DNA of 47,342 nt from Phaeodactylibacter sp. (GTDB lineage: Bacteria > Bacteroidota > Bacteroidia > Chitinophagales > Saprospiraceae), in the NCBI RefSeq assembly GCF_022763345.1, contig NZ_JALEGS010000052.1:1-47342 (forward strand). The letters are read 5' to 3'. The translations under genes and the position numbers were made by a program. This document shows positions 7,907 through 16,531 of the stretch, piece after piece (position 1 is the stretch's first letter; the number at the start of each line of letters is the position of its first letter). The notes under the pieces are model-generated. The model did no database searches and was not told the DNA's origin. It saw only the letters and a list, made by a program, of their open reading frames with translations.

Positions 7907-9477
7907 ATGCCTTTTCGCTATTTTGTTTTACCCTTGATGCTGATATTATGTGGCTCCATGTACGGTCAATCGCCCTACCGGGATTTTGACAGCAGCCTGA
8001 TGCCCCATGGTAATGCTTTTGAAAGCTGGGAAAGTGAAGCTGAGCCCAGCCGTACTTTTTTCGTGGACCAAAATCATCCGAAGGCGAGTGATGCCAACCC
8101 GGGTACGGAGGCGCGGCCCTGGCGTACTATTGGAAAAGCAGCGGCAGTTTTGCAGCCCGGAGAACGGGTGCTGATCAAAAGCGGGACTTACCGGGAAGCG
8201 GTAAATCCTGCACGGGGCGGAACAAGTCCGGAGAAGATGATCACGTATGCGGCTGCACCCGGCCACCAGGTGGTGATTAGCGGTGCGCGGGAATTGCCGT
8301 TGGAAGGATGGGAACCCGGCAAAGGATGGCGCTATACCGGGCAGCGGCACACCTACGAAGATACTGAGAAACCACCCCTGCAAATCTGGCAATACGATCT
8401 GCCACCGGAATGGTTTATGGGCTACAACCCCTTTGCGCTGCGGAACCTCGGGCAGGACCTGGAATGGGTGGACTATAAGAATATCAACATGCACGCCCAC
8501 TTTCAGCGCCGGGGCCGCCTATTTTTGGATGGGCAGTTGCTGAAGCAGGCGGAGCACCCCGTCGATCTTGCGGAAGCGCAGGAAGGTGCTTACTGGATTG
8601 AGCACAACGGGCTGCGCTTGCATGTCCGCTTCCCCGGGCGTACCGGGGCTACCGATTACAGCTCAATTGAGGCTACTGTTAAAGAGCAGGTTTTTACGCC
8701 AACGGACTACGGGCTACCCTACATCAGGTTGCAGGGGCTCACTTTTGAAAAAGCTGGCAATGGGTTTGCCATGCCACAGCGCGGCATGGTCTCTGCCCGG
8801 CGGGGCAACCACTGGATCATTGAGGGCTGTACACTGGAATGGGCCAATAGCATCGCCCTTGACCTTGGCAACGAAATGTGGCATACCAATTCATAGCTCG
8901 GGGTGCCATTTATGTGGAAGTCAGCCGGGGTGCCATAGACGTCGGTCACAACGTTATCCACGAACTACGCAGCCAGTACTGGATCAGTGGCGACTACGGT
9001 TCAGGTGGGAACGCCTTTTATACGGATGGCTCAGACAGCATCCACTTTCACCACAACCTGGCCATTGATATCGAAAATACCGGCTACGGCTCCTACCTCA
9101 ATCCGACCCGCATCGTAGCAGGCAGAGGGGGTACCGCCCGCGCGCAAAACGTAACCGAAAATATCTTCATCGACTGCCGCAAGCACGCCATTGAACTGCC
9201 GAATGCTCACAACCATACAGATGGCAACCTCTTCGCTCAAATGCCCAGTGGATTTTTGAAGCTGACCAATCCTCCACCCGCCCTGCTGCTCGACCTTAAA
9301 GCGTGGCAGGGGTATTTTGGCTGGGAAGCCCAGGGTAAAAAAGTGAAAGCCCATGCGACCTTACATACCGATGAGCTTCGGCTGAAATGGGAAACCAAGC
9401 CTGTCTTCGATTGGGATGCAGGCCCGTTCTCGCTTAGAAATGGAGGCCGGGAAATAGATATTGATCCCAGACAGTAG
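7907..9477 (+). pseudogene. Broken right-handed beta-helix protein gene (polysaccharide lyase-like)
   Basis: The gene starts at ATG 7907 (signal peptide MPFRYFVLPLMLILCGSMYGQ). Its frame holds a DUF1565-type opening (FFVDQNHPKASDANPGTEARPW, then RVLIKSGTYREAV) and a beta-helix region up to WIIEGCTLEWANSIALDLGNEMW, and stops at 8894-8896. The protein resumes in the next frame at about 8885-8905 with GAIYVEVSRGAIDVGHNVI, FYTDGSDSIHFHHN and GSYLNPTRIV, and ends at 9477. The two halves read as N- and C-terminal parts of one secreted beta-helix protein. The total of about 520 residues is shorter than I expect for the family, and the helix rungs that normally separate these motifs seem missing, so an internal deletion plus frameshift is likely. 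If intact, it would act on acidic polysaccharide. A sequencing error alone cannot be excluded. Confidence 0.7.
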
Positions 9478-9506
9478 GAATAATCTTACTTAAATGGTTT
9501 GGTGTT

Positions 9507-10565
9507 CTAATTTCCTCTTTGCAGGAAGTACTGCACGCCTATTGATGCCCCTACCTGGAACCCACGGTCAGGTAATTGCTCATCAAATGAACCTGACCAG
9601 TCACTGGTCCCCTCCATATTAGCCCGGAGATGATGGCTCAAATCCAGCCCAATATCAAAAGCTAAATTAGGCGTCAGGAACCAATTGGTGCCTAAGCGGC
9701 CACTCACAAGGGCAACTGATGAATTCCTTTCAAAAGAAGATGACTCGAAGTTTGACCCGGCAAAGAGGAAACCCGCCTGACCATACCAACGCCAGTGTTT
9801 TTGCTCCTTACTGAGGTAGTGCCGGAGGTAAGGGGCGATGGATAGCTCGGTAATCGTTCCCTGGTTAACTTTTCTTAAATTGCCAACAATAGTATTAAAA
9901 GAGGCGTTGAAATTTACACCTATCAAAGTCTGCTCACTAAGAAATAACCCCAGATCAGGATTGAACATCATCTCTAAGAAACTACCTCTATATGAGACGA
10001 AACCAAAACTGGAGTTAAGCAACAAGTCGCCTTTGTCAAAAGCAGAAGCTGCCGACTTCCATCCAGCTCTGTCCGCTTTGTTCATAAAGGGCTGTAGCCC
10101 TAAAGATAGCAGCAGGGTATGATCCTCCTCGGGTTGTACCGCATAAACAAGATTGGCATCAAACGCGACCTGCTCGTTTATAAACCGGTTCAACCCCAGC
10201 TGAAACTCATAAGTAGAATAATCGAATCCTTCTGAATTAAAGCTGTATCTGAATCCACCGTAGTAATTGTTTTTTTCCGAGCCCGGATTGAAATAATACC
10301 GCACCTCCGGCGCAGCAAAGTAAACGGCACCACTGCCACCGATTCCAACTACCCCCAAGCTTGTACCCACCAGCCAATGGTTTGTGAGCATCCATCCAAT
10401 TCTGGTCCCTAGTTCATAAGTCAGCCCGCTATATTCTTCTTCCGCTGCAGACAGGTATTCCAATCCAGCTGCACCTCTTAAGGTAAGCGCGCCTTTTTCA
10501 ATTTGTGCCTGTAGCAATGCGTGAGAAGACAGACTGAGCAAAGAGAGTAGTAATAATTCTTTCAT
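9507..10565 (-). CDS. Outer-membrane beta-barrel protein
   Basis: A 352-residue protein starting at ATG 10565 (MKELLLLSLLSLSSHALLQAQ, a clean signal peptide); a longer upstream frame would place 27 extra residues before the signal and is rejected. The mature part alternates polar and aromatic residues in many short strands (YYGGFRYSFNSEG, HWRWYGQAGFLFAGS, NLAFDIGLDLSHHL) and ends in GASIGVQYFLQRGN, as in OmpA/porin-like outer-membrane barrels. No enzymatic motif is visible. It lies alone, tail to tail with the broken beta-helix gene and divergent from the DUF4861 gene. Its function is unknown: it could be a small porin or a structural barrel. Confidence 0.75.
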   Translation of the reverse strand: MKELLLLSLLSLSSHALLQAQIEKGALTLRGAAGLEYLSAAEEEYSGLTYELGTRIGWMLTNHWLVGTSLGVVGIGGSGAVYFAAPEVRYYFNPGSEKNNYYGGFRYSFNSEGFDYSTYEFQLGLNRFINEQVAFDANLVYAVQPEEDHTLLLSLGLQPFMNKADRAGWKSAASAFDKGDLLLNSSFGFVSYRGSFLEMMFNPDLGLFLSEQTLIGVNFNASFNTIVGNLRKVNQGTITELSIAPYLRHYLSKEQKHWRWYGQAGFLFAGSNFESSSFERNSSVALVSGRLGTNWFLTPNLAFDIGLDLSHHLRANMEGTSDWSGSFDEQLPDRGFQVGASIGVQYFLQRGN

Positions 10566-10910
10566 TTTGTAAGATTTTATAGCATTAGAGATGGTTTGCG
10601 CGCTCTGTAAGTGTACCGGTTTTTTAGAGAGGTGCGCTATTGTCAAGTAAGATACTCAATTTCCAACTTAACGGCAATGTTGTCACAGAAAAGAGGTATG
10701 AAATGGGGCAGATTGGGACCGCATCCTACTCTCTTGGTGCACCTACTTCCTTCGCAAACTTCCATACCACTCAAAAGTGCGCGACATAAGCCCGAATAGG
10801 TTACAAAAGCCCCTTGCAGGCTACCCTCCCAAAGAATGGCCAGTTTTTTTACCACCATTCCAACCAGAGTGAATATTTTTAGGAGCACACTCATCAAAAC
10901 CAACCGGAAT
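10566..10910. other. Divergent intergenic region, no gene supported
   Basis: This 345-base gap lies between the start of the beta-barrel gene (minus) and the DUF4861 gene (plus). It must hold both promoters, but no convincing -7 or -33 element, operator or RNA was recognised. A minus-strand reading frame covering 10643-10903 starts at TTG, has no family signature and is not called. Confidence 0.5.
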
Positions 10911-12152
10911 ATGCGGATCCCACCTTCTTCTTCCTTACGCTTTTTTGGGGCCGGACTTGCCCTGAGCCTGCTCAGCAGTTGCGGGGCTGATCAATCGGCC
11001 AATGACAGCGATGACTACACCATTACGGTTTCCAATCCGGAAGCTACCGCTTTTAAGGATGCAGGCTTTGAGGCCGCTGTCCCGGAAAACGGTGGCCCGG
11101 GATGGGCGCTTTACGACGCCGAGGCTGAAGCCTGGCTGCCCGCACAGCAGGATGATCTGGATGGCGATGGTACGCCGGAAACTTTATTCTTCCTGACCGA
11201 CCTCAAGGGCAAATCTTCCCGAAGCCTCTCCTATCAGCCAGCCCCAGACGCCTTTGAGGCCTCCCAACGTTCGCAAATCGTCTTCAAGGTACAGGACCGC
11301 CCCTTTGCTCCGGAGACCGCCCGGGAAATGCTGGCAGATTATACCCAACGGGAAGCCCTGACGGTGCCCGGTAATCTCACCCCCCAAAACATGTGGGTCA
11401 TGTTTGAAGGCCCGGTTTGGGAAAACGACCTGGTGGCTTACCGCTTTTACATGGACGACCGCTTCCGCACCGATATTTATGGCAAGAAAGTCCGGGATAT
11501 GGTCATGGATACAGTGGGCTGGGACTACCACGACCTGAAGGACTGGGGCTCTGACATTCTCAAAGTAGGCAACTCCCTGGGTATTGGCAGCCCCGCCATC
11601 TGGTACCGGGAAAAAGCCTATGCCCTTTCTAAAACCGCCAAAAAGGACATCAAAATCATAGCCAACGGCCCCCTGCGGAGCATCCTTCGGGTCACCTTTG
11701 AGGGGCTGGAGGTGGACACCTTCCGGCTGGACCTTACGGTAGATTTTGAAATACAGGCCGGCCATCAGTGGACGGAGGTGCGCATACAGTCCAAAACCCC
11801 GCTGCCGGACGGGATGAAGTTTGCTACCGGCATTGTCAAGCATACCGACCAAATCAATGCCAAGCGGTACGATGGCGTACAGACCTACTACAACTGGGAC
11901 AATCAGTCCTACCACGGGCAGCAGCTCGGCTTCGCCCTCCTGGCTAAGGAAGCTCAGGAACCTGTGCTCTACGATAGCGAACTCGACCACCTCATGATCC
12001 TCAATGCCAGCAACGAAGCCGCCACCTACCGTTTTATGGCGGTTTGGGAAGAAGACCCCATGCAAATACGCGGCATCCGGGAATTCCGGGAACACCTGGA
12101 GCAGGAAGCAGCACAGTGGGGGACAGCCTTCCGGATGGAAAGTAAAAAATAG
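10911..12152 (+). CDS. DUF4861 family lipoprotein
   Basis: A 413-residue lipoprotein. ATG 10911 is chosen because it starts the signal peptide (MRIPPSSSLRFFGAG, lipobox LLSSC); an upstream in-frame extension of 25 residues has no signal features. The mature protein matches DUF4861 (PF16153): WALYDAEAEAWLPAQQDDL with DGDGTPETLFFLTDL, then FEGPVWENDLVAYRFYMD, TVGWDYHDLKDWGSDIL and GIGSPAIWY. The domain is a beta-sandwich fold resembling carbohydrate-active proteins and occurs in PULs for acidic plant and algal polysaccharides. No reaction is firmly assigned. It is followed 32 bases later by a Gfo/Idh/MocA oxidoreductase, probably in the same transcript, so the two may handle the same sugar. Confidence 0.82.
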   Translation: MRIPPSSSLRFFGAGLALSLLSSCGADQSANDSDDYTITVSNPEATAFKDAGFEAAVPENGGPGWALYDAEAEAWLPAQQDDLDGDGTPETLFFLTDLKGKSSRSLSYQPAPDAFEASQRSQIVFKVQDRPFAPETAREMLADYTQREALTVPGNLTPQNMWVMFEGPVWENDLVAYRFYMDDRFRTDIYGKKVRDMVMDTVGWDYHDLKDWGSDILKVGNSLGIGSPAIWYREKAYALSKTAKKDIKIIANGPLRSILRVTFEGLEVDTFRLDLTVDFEIQAGHQWTEVRIQSKTPLPDGMKFATGIVKHTDQINAKRYDGVQTYYNWDNQSYHGQQLGFALLAKEAQEPVLYDSELDHLMILNASNEAATYRFMAVWEEDPMQIRGIREFREHLEQEAAQWGTAFRMESKK

Positions 12153-12184
12153 TGCCTTGATCAACAGCTAAACCAATTCAAATT

Positions 12185-13588
12185 ATGCCAACCGAAATCA
12201 ACCGAAGACATTTTCTGACCATGCTCAGCAGCCTTTCCGCGGGTACCGCCGTGGCGGGCAGCACTCTTTGGAGCCCTATTCTAAAAGGTGAAAAACTCAA
12301 AATTGCCCTCGTGGGCACCGGCATACGCGGCATCACTTTCTGGGGGCGGCGGCTGGTGGAAAAATATTCCGATATCCTCGAATTTGTGGGGCTTTGCGAC
12401 ATCAACCCGGGCCGGCTTGAGTTTGCCCTGAAGGAAATGCAGGTGAGCTGCCCGACCTACGCCAATTTCGAAAAGATGGTACAGGAAAGAAAGCCCGACC
12501 TGGTGATTGTCACGACCAAAGACTCCAACCACCACGAGTTCATCATTAAGGGGCTCGATATGGGCTGCGATGTGCTGACCGAAAAGCCCATGACCACCGA
12601 TGAGTTCAAATGCCAGGAAATCATTGATGCCGAGCGTCGGTCCAACAAGAACCTGATCGTCGGCTTCAACTACCGCTGGAGCCCGTACATGACCAAGATC
12701 AAGGAACTCCTGATGGAGGAAAAGATCGGCAAGGTGACCTCGGTGGACTTCAACTGGTACCTGAATACCTACCACGGGGCGTCCTACTTCCGGCGCTGGC
12801 ACGGGCTGCGGCAGGCGGGCGGTACGCTATGGGTGCACAAAGCCACCCACCACTTTGACCTGCTCAACTGGTGGCTCGACTCCGACCCCGAGGAGGTCTT
12901 TGCCTACGGCGATCTGGAGCACTACGGCAGCAATGGGCCTTTCCGGGGCAACAATTGCCGCGACTGTGAACATACCGACAAGTGCGCCTTCCACTGGGAT
13001 ATCACCAAAAATGAGTTCCTGACCAACCTCTACACCAAAAACGAGCACCACGACGGGTACATCCGGGACAACTGCCTGTTCCGGGAGGAGATCAACATTT
13101 ACGATAAAATGTCGGCGCAGATCAAATACGCCAACAACGTCTTCGTCAACTACTCCCTGACCACCTACTCCCCCTTCGAAGGCTGGCGCATTGCCTTCAA
13201 CGGGACCGACGGCCGCCTGGAAGCCTGGCAGGACATCCCATACGTGGAAGAACAGGACGTAAGTCAGGCTGAGCTACACGCACAGGAAATGAATCAGAAG
13301 GCCGGCGAAATCAACTACAAGCCCCTCATCGCGCACAACCTGTGGAATGACTACGAGCGTATCATGGTCGGCTACGAGCGTGGCGGCCACGGCGGTGGCG
13401 ACAAGCGCCTGCACGATAAAATCTTTGTCCACCCGGAAAAAGAAGACCCCTACGAAAGAGCCGCAGGCGTACGCGATGGCGCCATGTCCGTACTGATTGG
13501 CGTGGCTGCCCGCAACAGCATTGAATCCGGCCGGCCGGTACGGATCGCCGAGCTGACGGACTTGCAGCCGCGGGCAAAGCGGATTTAA
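12185..13588 (+). CDS. Gfo/Idh/MocA family oxidoreductase with Cys-rich insertion
   Basis: A 467-residue oxidoreductase starting with a Tat-like sequence (NRRHFLTMLSSLSAGTAVAG), so export or an ancestral export signal is likely. The Rossmann motif ALVGTGIRG is at about residues 41-49, and the EKPMTTDE motif supplies the catalytic lysine near residue 138. YRWSPYMTKI and HKATHHFDLLNWW define the C-terminal substrate domain. At about residues 257-270 an insertion carries NNCRDCEHTDKCAFHW, three cysteines in a CxxC...C spacing that could bind metal or form a disulfide. It follows the DUF4861 lipoprotein by 32 bases. Sequence similarity to the oxidoreductase at 1531-3009 is limited to family motifs, so it is not a recent duplicate. 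The sugar substrate is unknown. Confidence 0.87.
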   Translation: MPTEINRRHFLTMLSSLSAGTAVAGSTLWSPILKGEKLKIALVGTGIRGITFWGRRLVEKYSDILEFVGLCDINPGRLEFALKEMQVSCPTYANFEKMVQERKPDLVIVTTKDSNHHEFIIKGLDMGCDVLTEKPMTTDEFKCQEIIDAERRSNKNLIVGFNYRWSPYMTKIKELLMEEKIGKVTSVDFNWYLNTYHGASYFRRWHGLRQAGGTLWVHKATHHFDLLNWWLDSDPEEVFAYGDLEHYGSNGPFRGNNCRDCEHTDKCAFHWDITKNEFLTNLYTKNEHHDGYIRDNCLFREEINIYDKMSAQIKYANNVFVNYSLTTYSPFEGWRIAFNGTDGRLEAWQDIPYVEEQDVSQAELHAQEMNQKAGEINYKPLIAHNLWNDYERIMVGYERGGHGGGDKRLHDKIFVHPEKEDPYERAAGVRDGAMSVLIGVAARNSIESGRPVRIAELTDLQPRAKRI

Positions 13589-13611
13589 AACTTTTTTTGA
13601 GCTACAATGAC

Positions 13612-13642
13612 AGCGGGCATCCGAAGGTTTCGGATGCCCGCT
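13612..13642 (+). terminator. Terminator after the DUF4861-oxidoreductase transcript
   Basis: A perfect 14-bp stem (a+gcgggcatccgaa at 13612-13625 and its complement at 13629-13642) encloses a 3-base loop, 23 bases beyond the oxidoreductase stop. A T-rich tract precedes it and a short T run follows. It may act in both directions, since a minus-strand lipoprotein gene ends at 13726. Confidence 0.75.
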
Positions 13643-13725
13643 TTGGGCTTGGTCCTAGCAATTCCAAAACACTAACTGATCTTCACTAAGAAGCGCATTG
13701 AACGCAAGGACTATTCCTATCAGGC

Positions 13726-14097
13726 TTACTGACGCGTAAACGTCACATCCACCCCAATGAAGGTCACTATAATCTCATCGCATTCGTTGCTGGTTACATC
13801 GAATTCAGAGGAGAAGGAGGCACCACCGTCTGAAACGGTCACTGTAAGGGTCATTCCACTGGCCACATAGGTTTTATCGGCAGTGGATGAGCCACCGACC
13901 ACGGCATCATTGGGGTCAATCAGCGTACCATCTGCCTGAAACTCCACTACGTCATTGGTGGTGGACACTTCCCATTCGCCCACGATGTTTTCAGAGAGCG
14001 CAGGAGGCATGCAATCCTCGTCATCGTCATTACAAGCGGTAAAAACAAAAAGCCCGGAAAGCAGCATTAACAATAAACTTCTTTTCAGTAAAATCAT
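13726..14097 (-). CDS. Small lipoprotein, lipocalin-like
   Basis: A 123-residue lipoprotein starting at ATG 14097 (MILLKRSLLLMLLSGLFVF, lipobox FTACN). Fifty-nine residues of upstream open frame have no signal features and are dropped. After an acidic spacer (DDDEDC) the protein has ENIVGEWEVSTTNDVVEFQADGTL, the usual opening of lipocalin-like lipoproteins in Bacteroidota (ligand or envelope-stress roles proposed, none certain). Three more cysteines follow. It is downstream of the ECF sigma factor on the same strand with a 234-base gap, so co-transcription is possible but unproven. Confidence 0.65.
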   Translation of the reverse strand: MILLKRSLLLMLLSGLFVFTACNDDDEDCMPPALSENIVGEWEVSTTNDVVEFQADGTLIDPNDAVVGGSSTADKTYVASGMTLTVTVSDGGASFSSEFDVTSNECDEIIVTFIGVDVTFTRQ

Positions 14098-14331
14098 TGA
14101 AGAGCGTTTTTTAACGGTTAAGATAAATTTTCGGGTCCGAAGATAGGGATAAATTCCCGTTTTTACAGCCCTGCATTGCCAGATGAGGATGGACAGATGG
14201 TTACCGTTTCGGGCAAACAGGTCCGGGGCAGAAGCTCTTTCAAACTTTGTGGTGCCATAAAAGGCAGCCCACAATTACAAAAGACAGGGCGATTGGACTT
14301 ATTATCAAGCTGCGTACACTCAGATACGATC

Positions 14332-14928
14332 TCAGCCAGCCATAGCTATCCGCCGGTGTTGCAATTTTGGGTCTGTAAACAAATCTGATCTTAAACGCTT
14401 CATACCGCGGGAAGCATAATTGCGTGCCACCTGATAGGATATTTTCATTATTTCAGAAATCTCATAGTAATCGAACCCTTCCAAAAAGCGAAGGCGAAGC
14501 ACCTCTTTCTGCCGCGGGGGCAAATCATCAATAGCCTGCTTTACACTTGCCTGCAGCGGTTGCCCTTCATAGCCAACAGTTGGTGTTGGTACCTCTTCGC
14601 TCACCGGCTGCATCGACTGGTACCGCTTTTGGTGCTGCTCGTGATTGCGGTCTGTGCTCATGCTTTTCCGGATATGATTGCGCAGGGCAACAAACAGGTA
14701 ACTCCGGATATTATTGACCTCGATCAGGCCCTTATCTCTTTGGTACAACTTGCAGAAGATCTCCTGAATTGCATCCTCCACCAAGGCTTTGTCTACGGTG
14801 AGATTGGAGCCATAGACGTACAAACGGTCGGCGAAAGCTAGGTATAAATCTTCAAAGGCCTGATCGCTGCCATTCAGATAGGCTTGCCAGTTTTTTTGGT
14901 GGGCACTACAGGTAGTTCGGTCTTCCAT
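14332..14928 (-). CDS. ECF RNA polymerase sigma factor (sigma-70 family)
   Basis: A 198-residue ECF sigma factor from the preferred ATG at 14928 (MEDRTTCSAHQKNW); an upstream frame reaches 15024 but runs into a palindromic operator. Region 2 is FEDLYLAFADRLYVYGSNL to EIFCKLYQ, and region 4 is DLPPRQKEVLRLRFLEGFDYYEISEIM with a helix-turn-helix. It is the Bacteroidota type that often drives susCD genes with a FecR-like anti-sigma factor, but no FecR gene is adjacent. The CAAGCGCTTG palindrome 94 bases upstream is identical to one in the lacI promoter, suggesting control by that repressor. Confidence 0.88.
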   Translation of the reverse strand: MEDRTTCSAHQKNWQAYLNGSDQAFEDLYLAFADRLYVYGSNLTVDKALVEDAIQEIFCKLYQRDKGLIEVNNIRSYLFVALRNHIRKSMSTDRNHEQHQKRYQSMQPVSEEVPTPTVGYEGQPLQASVKQAIDDLPPRQKEVLRLRFLEGFDYYEISEIMKISYQVARNYASRGMKRLRSDLFTDPKLQHRRIAMAG

Positions 14929-15021
14929 AATTCGGTTTGTTCTTGAACTATCGAATTCAGTTTCACGCAATCGGCTGTTGCCAAACGACGACATAAATCT
15001 ACCAATCGATTTCAATTTATG

Positions 15022-15031
15022 CAAGCGCTTG
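15022..15031. promoter_or_regulatory. LacI-type operator, sigma-proximal copy (CAAGCGCTTG)
   Basis: A perfect 10-bp palindrome with the central CG typical of LacI/GalR-family operators. It lies 94 bases upstream of the preferred sigma-factor start and overlaps the longer possible start at 15024. Its identity with the copy at 15149-15158 (127 bases away) argues for one dimeric regulator binding both, possibly with looping. Confidence 0.65.
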
Positions 15032-15148
15032 TACAGCTTTTTATTTGTTTCAAAAAATTATAACAACCTAAACTTTGGTTTTATATGTACTAATTGCAAT
15101 AAAATAAATTATTTTTAACTCAATTTTTTATTATCTTTCTCATCAAGG

Positions 15149-15158
15149 CAAGCGCTTG
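15149..15158. promoter_or_regulatory. LacI-type operator, lacI-proximal copy (CAAGCGCTTG)
   Basis: The second copy of the same 10-bp palindrome ends 24 bases before the TATCTTTG -7 element of the LacI-family gene, close to or overlapping the -33 region. Binding there would block polymerase, so autorepression is the simplest reading. Confidence 0.7.
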
Positions 15159-15182
15159 ATTAAAACATTGAGGTGATTGCCC

Positions 15183-15190
15183 TATCTTTG
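15183..15190 (+). promoter_or_regulatory. Bacteroidota -7 promoter element of the LacI-family gene
   Basis: TATCTTTG matches the Bacteroidota consensus TAnnTTTG exactly. A TTG at 15168-15170 and CTTG at 15155-15158 are the nearest -33 candidates, neither at ideal spacing. Transcription would start near 15197 and give a leader of about 145 bases. Confidence 0.55.
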
Positions 15191-15342
15191 TCAATCAAAA
15201 TCGACCAACGAAAAGAGACCTGTATTTTGAATCCGAAGCCTTGCCTAAAGAATGATATAATTTCCACTATTTTGGCAAAACAGAGTGCTTATGCCTAGGA
15301 AAGCACTGTGGCTCCCGGCTTCATGGCCAAATCATCAGCCCC

Positions 15343-16386
15343 ATGAAAAAGAAAACCAGGGTAAATATTTACGATGTCGCAGCGGAAGCAGGTGTCTCTA
15401 TCTCCACCGTATCCCGCGCCCTGAATGACGACCCCCGGATCAGCGCTAAAACAAAAGCGAAAGTTCAAGCCGCAGCAAAGATGCTTGGCTTCCAGAAGAA
15501 TGCGATCGCAACCAGTTTATCAACCAATCAATCTAAAGTGATCGGGGTCTTGGTTTCTGAACTCAACCGGGGCTTTCTATCCGCTCTCGTGCATAACATA
15601 GAAGAGACCGCCTTTGGAATGGGGTACTCGGTCATCGTTTGCCAAACCAATAACTCTCACGAGCGGGAAAAAACTTACATGGATACACTTATTGCCAGCA
15701 GGGTGGCCGGAATAATAGCGACCTTATCTTTGGAAACTGAATCTTTTGAGCACTTTTACAAAGCCAAGGAACAAGGAATCAAGTTGGTTTTGGTGGACCG
15801 GGTGACCAACGCGATGAAGGAGACTACCAAAATTGTCATTGATGACTACCAGGCTTCCTTGGAAGGAACCCAACACCTTATTGAACAGGGATACACCAAA
15901 ATCGCATATTTGTCTGGCCCAACTAAACAACTGATCTACGCAGACCGGTTAAGAGGTTTTGAGCAAGCAATAAAACAAGCAGGGCTGCCCTTGAAACAGG
16001 AGTGGATAAAATACAGCTCCAACCTTTCTTTTGCCGATGGCACCCGGGTTGCTGATGAGCTCTTAAGCCTTAAAGATCGCCCGAATGCCATCTTTACCGC
16101 CAATAACCTGACTGCGATCAGCACCATCGCACACGCTGAAGTACTGGGCATTAAGGTGCCTGAACAGCTAGGCGTGATTGGATTTTCTGAAGAGCCTTTC
16201 TCGGCCTTCATGAAACCTTCCGTCACCTCTATCCGGCAGCCAAGTAAAGCAATGGGGCAACTGGCTGTTCAAAAACTGATTGAAGAGATCAATAGCGATC
16301 AGGATGAAAACTACATACATCAAAAAGTGGTCCTCGATACGGAATTAATCTGCAGGCAGTCTACCAACCGCAAGAAGCCTGGTTAA
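15343..16386 (+). CDS. LacI/GalR family transcriptional regulator
   Basis: A 347-residue repressor. The N-terminal helix-turn-helix and hinge (VNIYDVAAEAGVSISTVSRALN, residues about 5-26) are canonical. They are followed by a periplasmic-binding-protein-like sensor domain starting KVIGVLVSEL, with LVLVDRVTN, YLSGP and QLGVIGFSEEP. Two CAAGCGCTTG palindromes upstream are its likely operators. The nearest catabolic genes are kduI-kduD, convergent 145 bases away, and xylB-xylA beyond them, so the inducer may be a uronate- or xylose-pathway sugar. No operator copy was found in front of kduI or xylB, so its control of them is inference. Confidence 0.9.
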   Translation: MKKKTRVNIYDVAAEAGVSISTVSRALNDDPRISAKTKAKVQAAAKMLGFQKNAIATSLSTNQSKVIGVLVSELNRGFLSALVHNIEETAFGMGYSVIVCQTNNSHEREKTYMDTLIASRVAGIIATLSLETESFEHFYKAKEQGIKLVLVDRVTNAMKETTKIVIDDYQASLEGTQHLIEQGYTKIAYLSGPTKQLIYADRLRGFEQAIKQAGLPLKQEWIKYSSNLSFADGTRVADELLSLKDRPNAIFTANNLTAISTIAHAEVLGIKVPEQLGVIGFSEEPFSAFMKPSVTSIRQPSKAMGQLAVQKLIEEINSDQDENYIHQKVVLDTELICRQSTNRKKPG

Positions 16387-16453
16387 AACAGGCCAATTCT
16401 CTTGGCTCAAAAGACCTTGCCTGCACGGGCACTTCACTGGCCCGAACGAAAAG

Positions 16454-16495
16454 CGGGTACCTTTATGCAGTGGTCAAAGCCGCGCCAGGTACCCG
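16454..16495. terminator. Possible bidirectional terminator between lacI-type gene and kduD
   Basis: A 9-bp inverted repeat (cgggtacct at 16454-16462 and aggtacccg at 16487-16495) with a 24-base loop sits in the gap between two convergent genes. No strong T run follows on either side, so it is only a candidate. Confidence 0.35.
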
Positions 16496-16531
16496 ATTGG
16501 CCTCCAAAGCAATACCCCAAAACTTTGGCAC

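Larger units (their letters stand above)
14929..15342. other. Divergent control region between ECF sigma factor and lacI-family gene
   Basis: This 414-base AT-rich gap contains two copies of one 10-bp palindrome (15022-15031 and 15149-15158) and a plus-strand -7 element, each listed separately. No gene or structured RNA was recognised between 15200 and 15342, which would be an untranslated leader of about 145 bases for the LacI-family gene. Confidence 0.6.

Noticed and set aside
10643..10903. Minus-strand 86-codon frame between the beta-barrel and DUF4861 genes
   Set aside because: It starts at TTG, would span the promoter region of both neighbours and has no recognisable motif.
11184..12164. 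Minus-strand frame of 326 codons opposite the DUF4861 gene
   Set aside because: It is an antisense shadow of a well-supported gene and has no recognisable domain.
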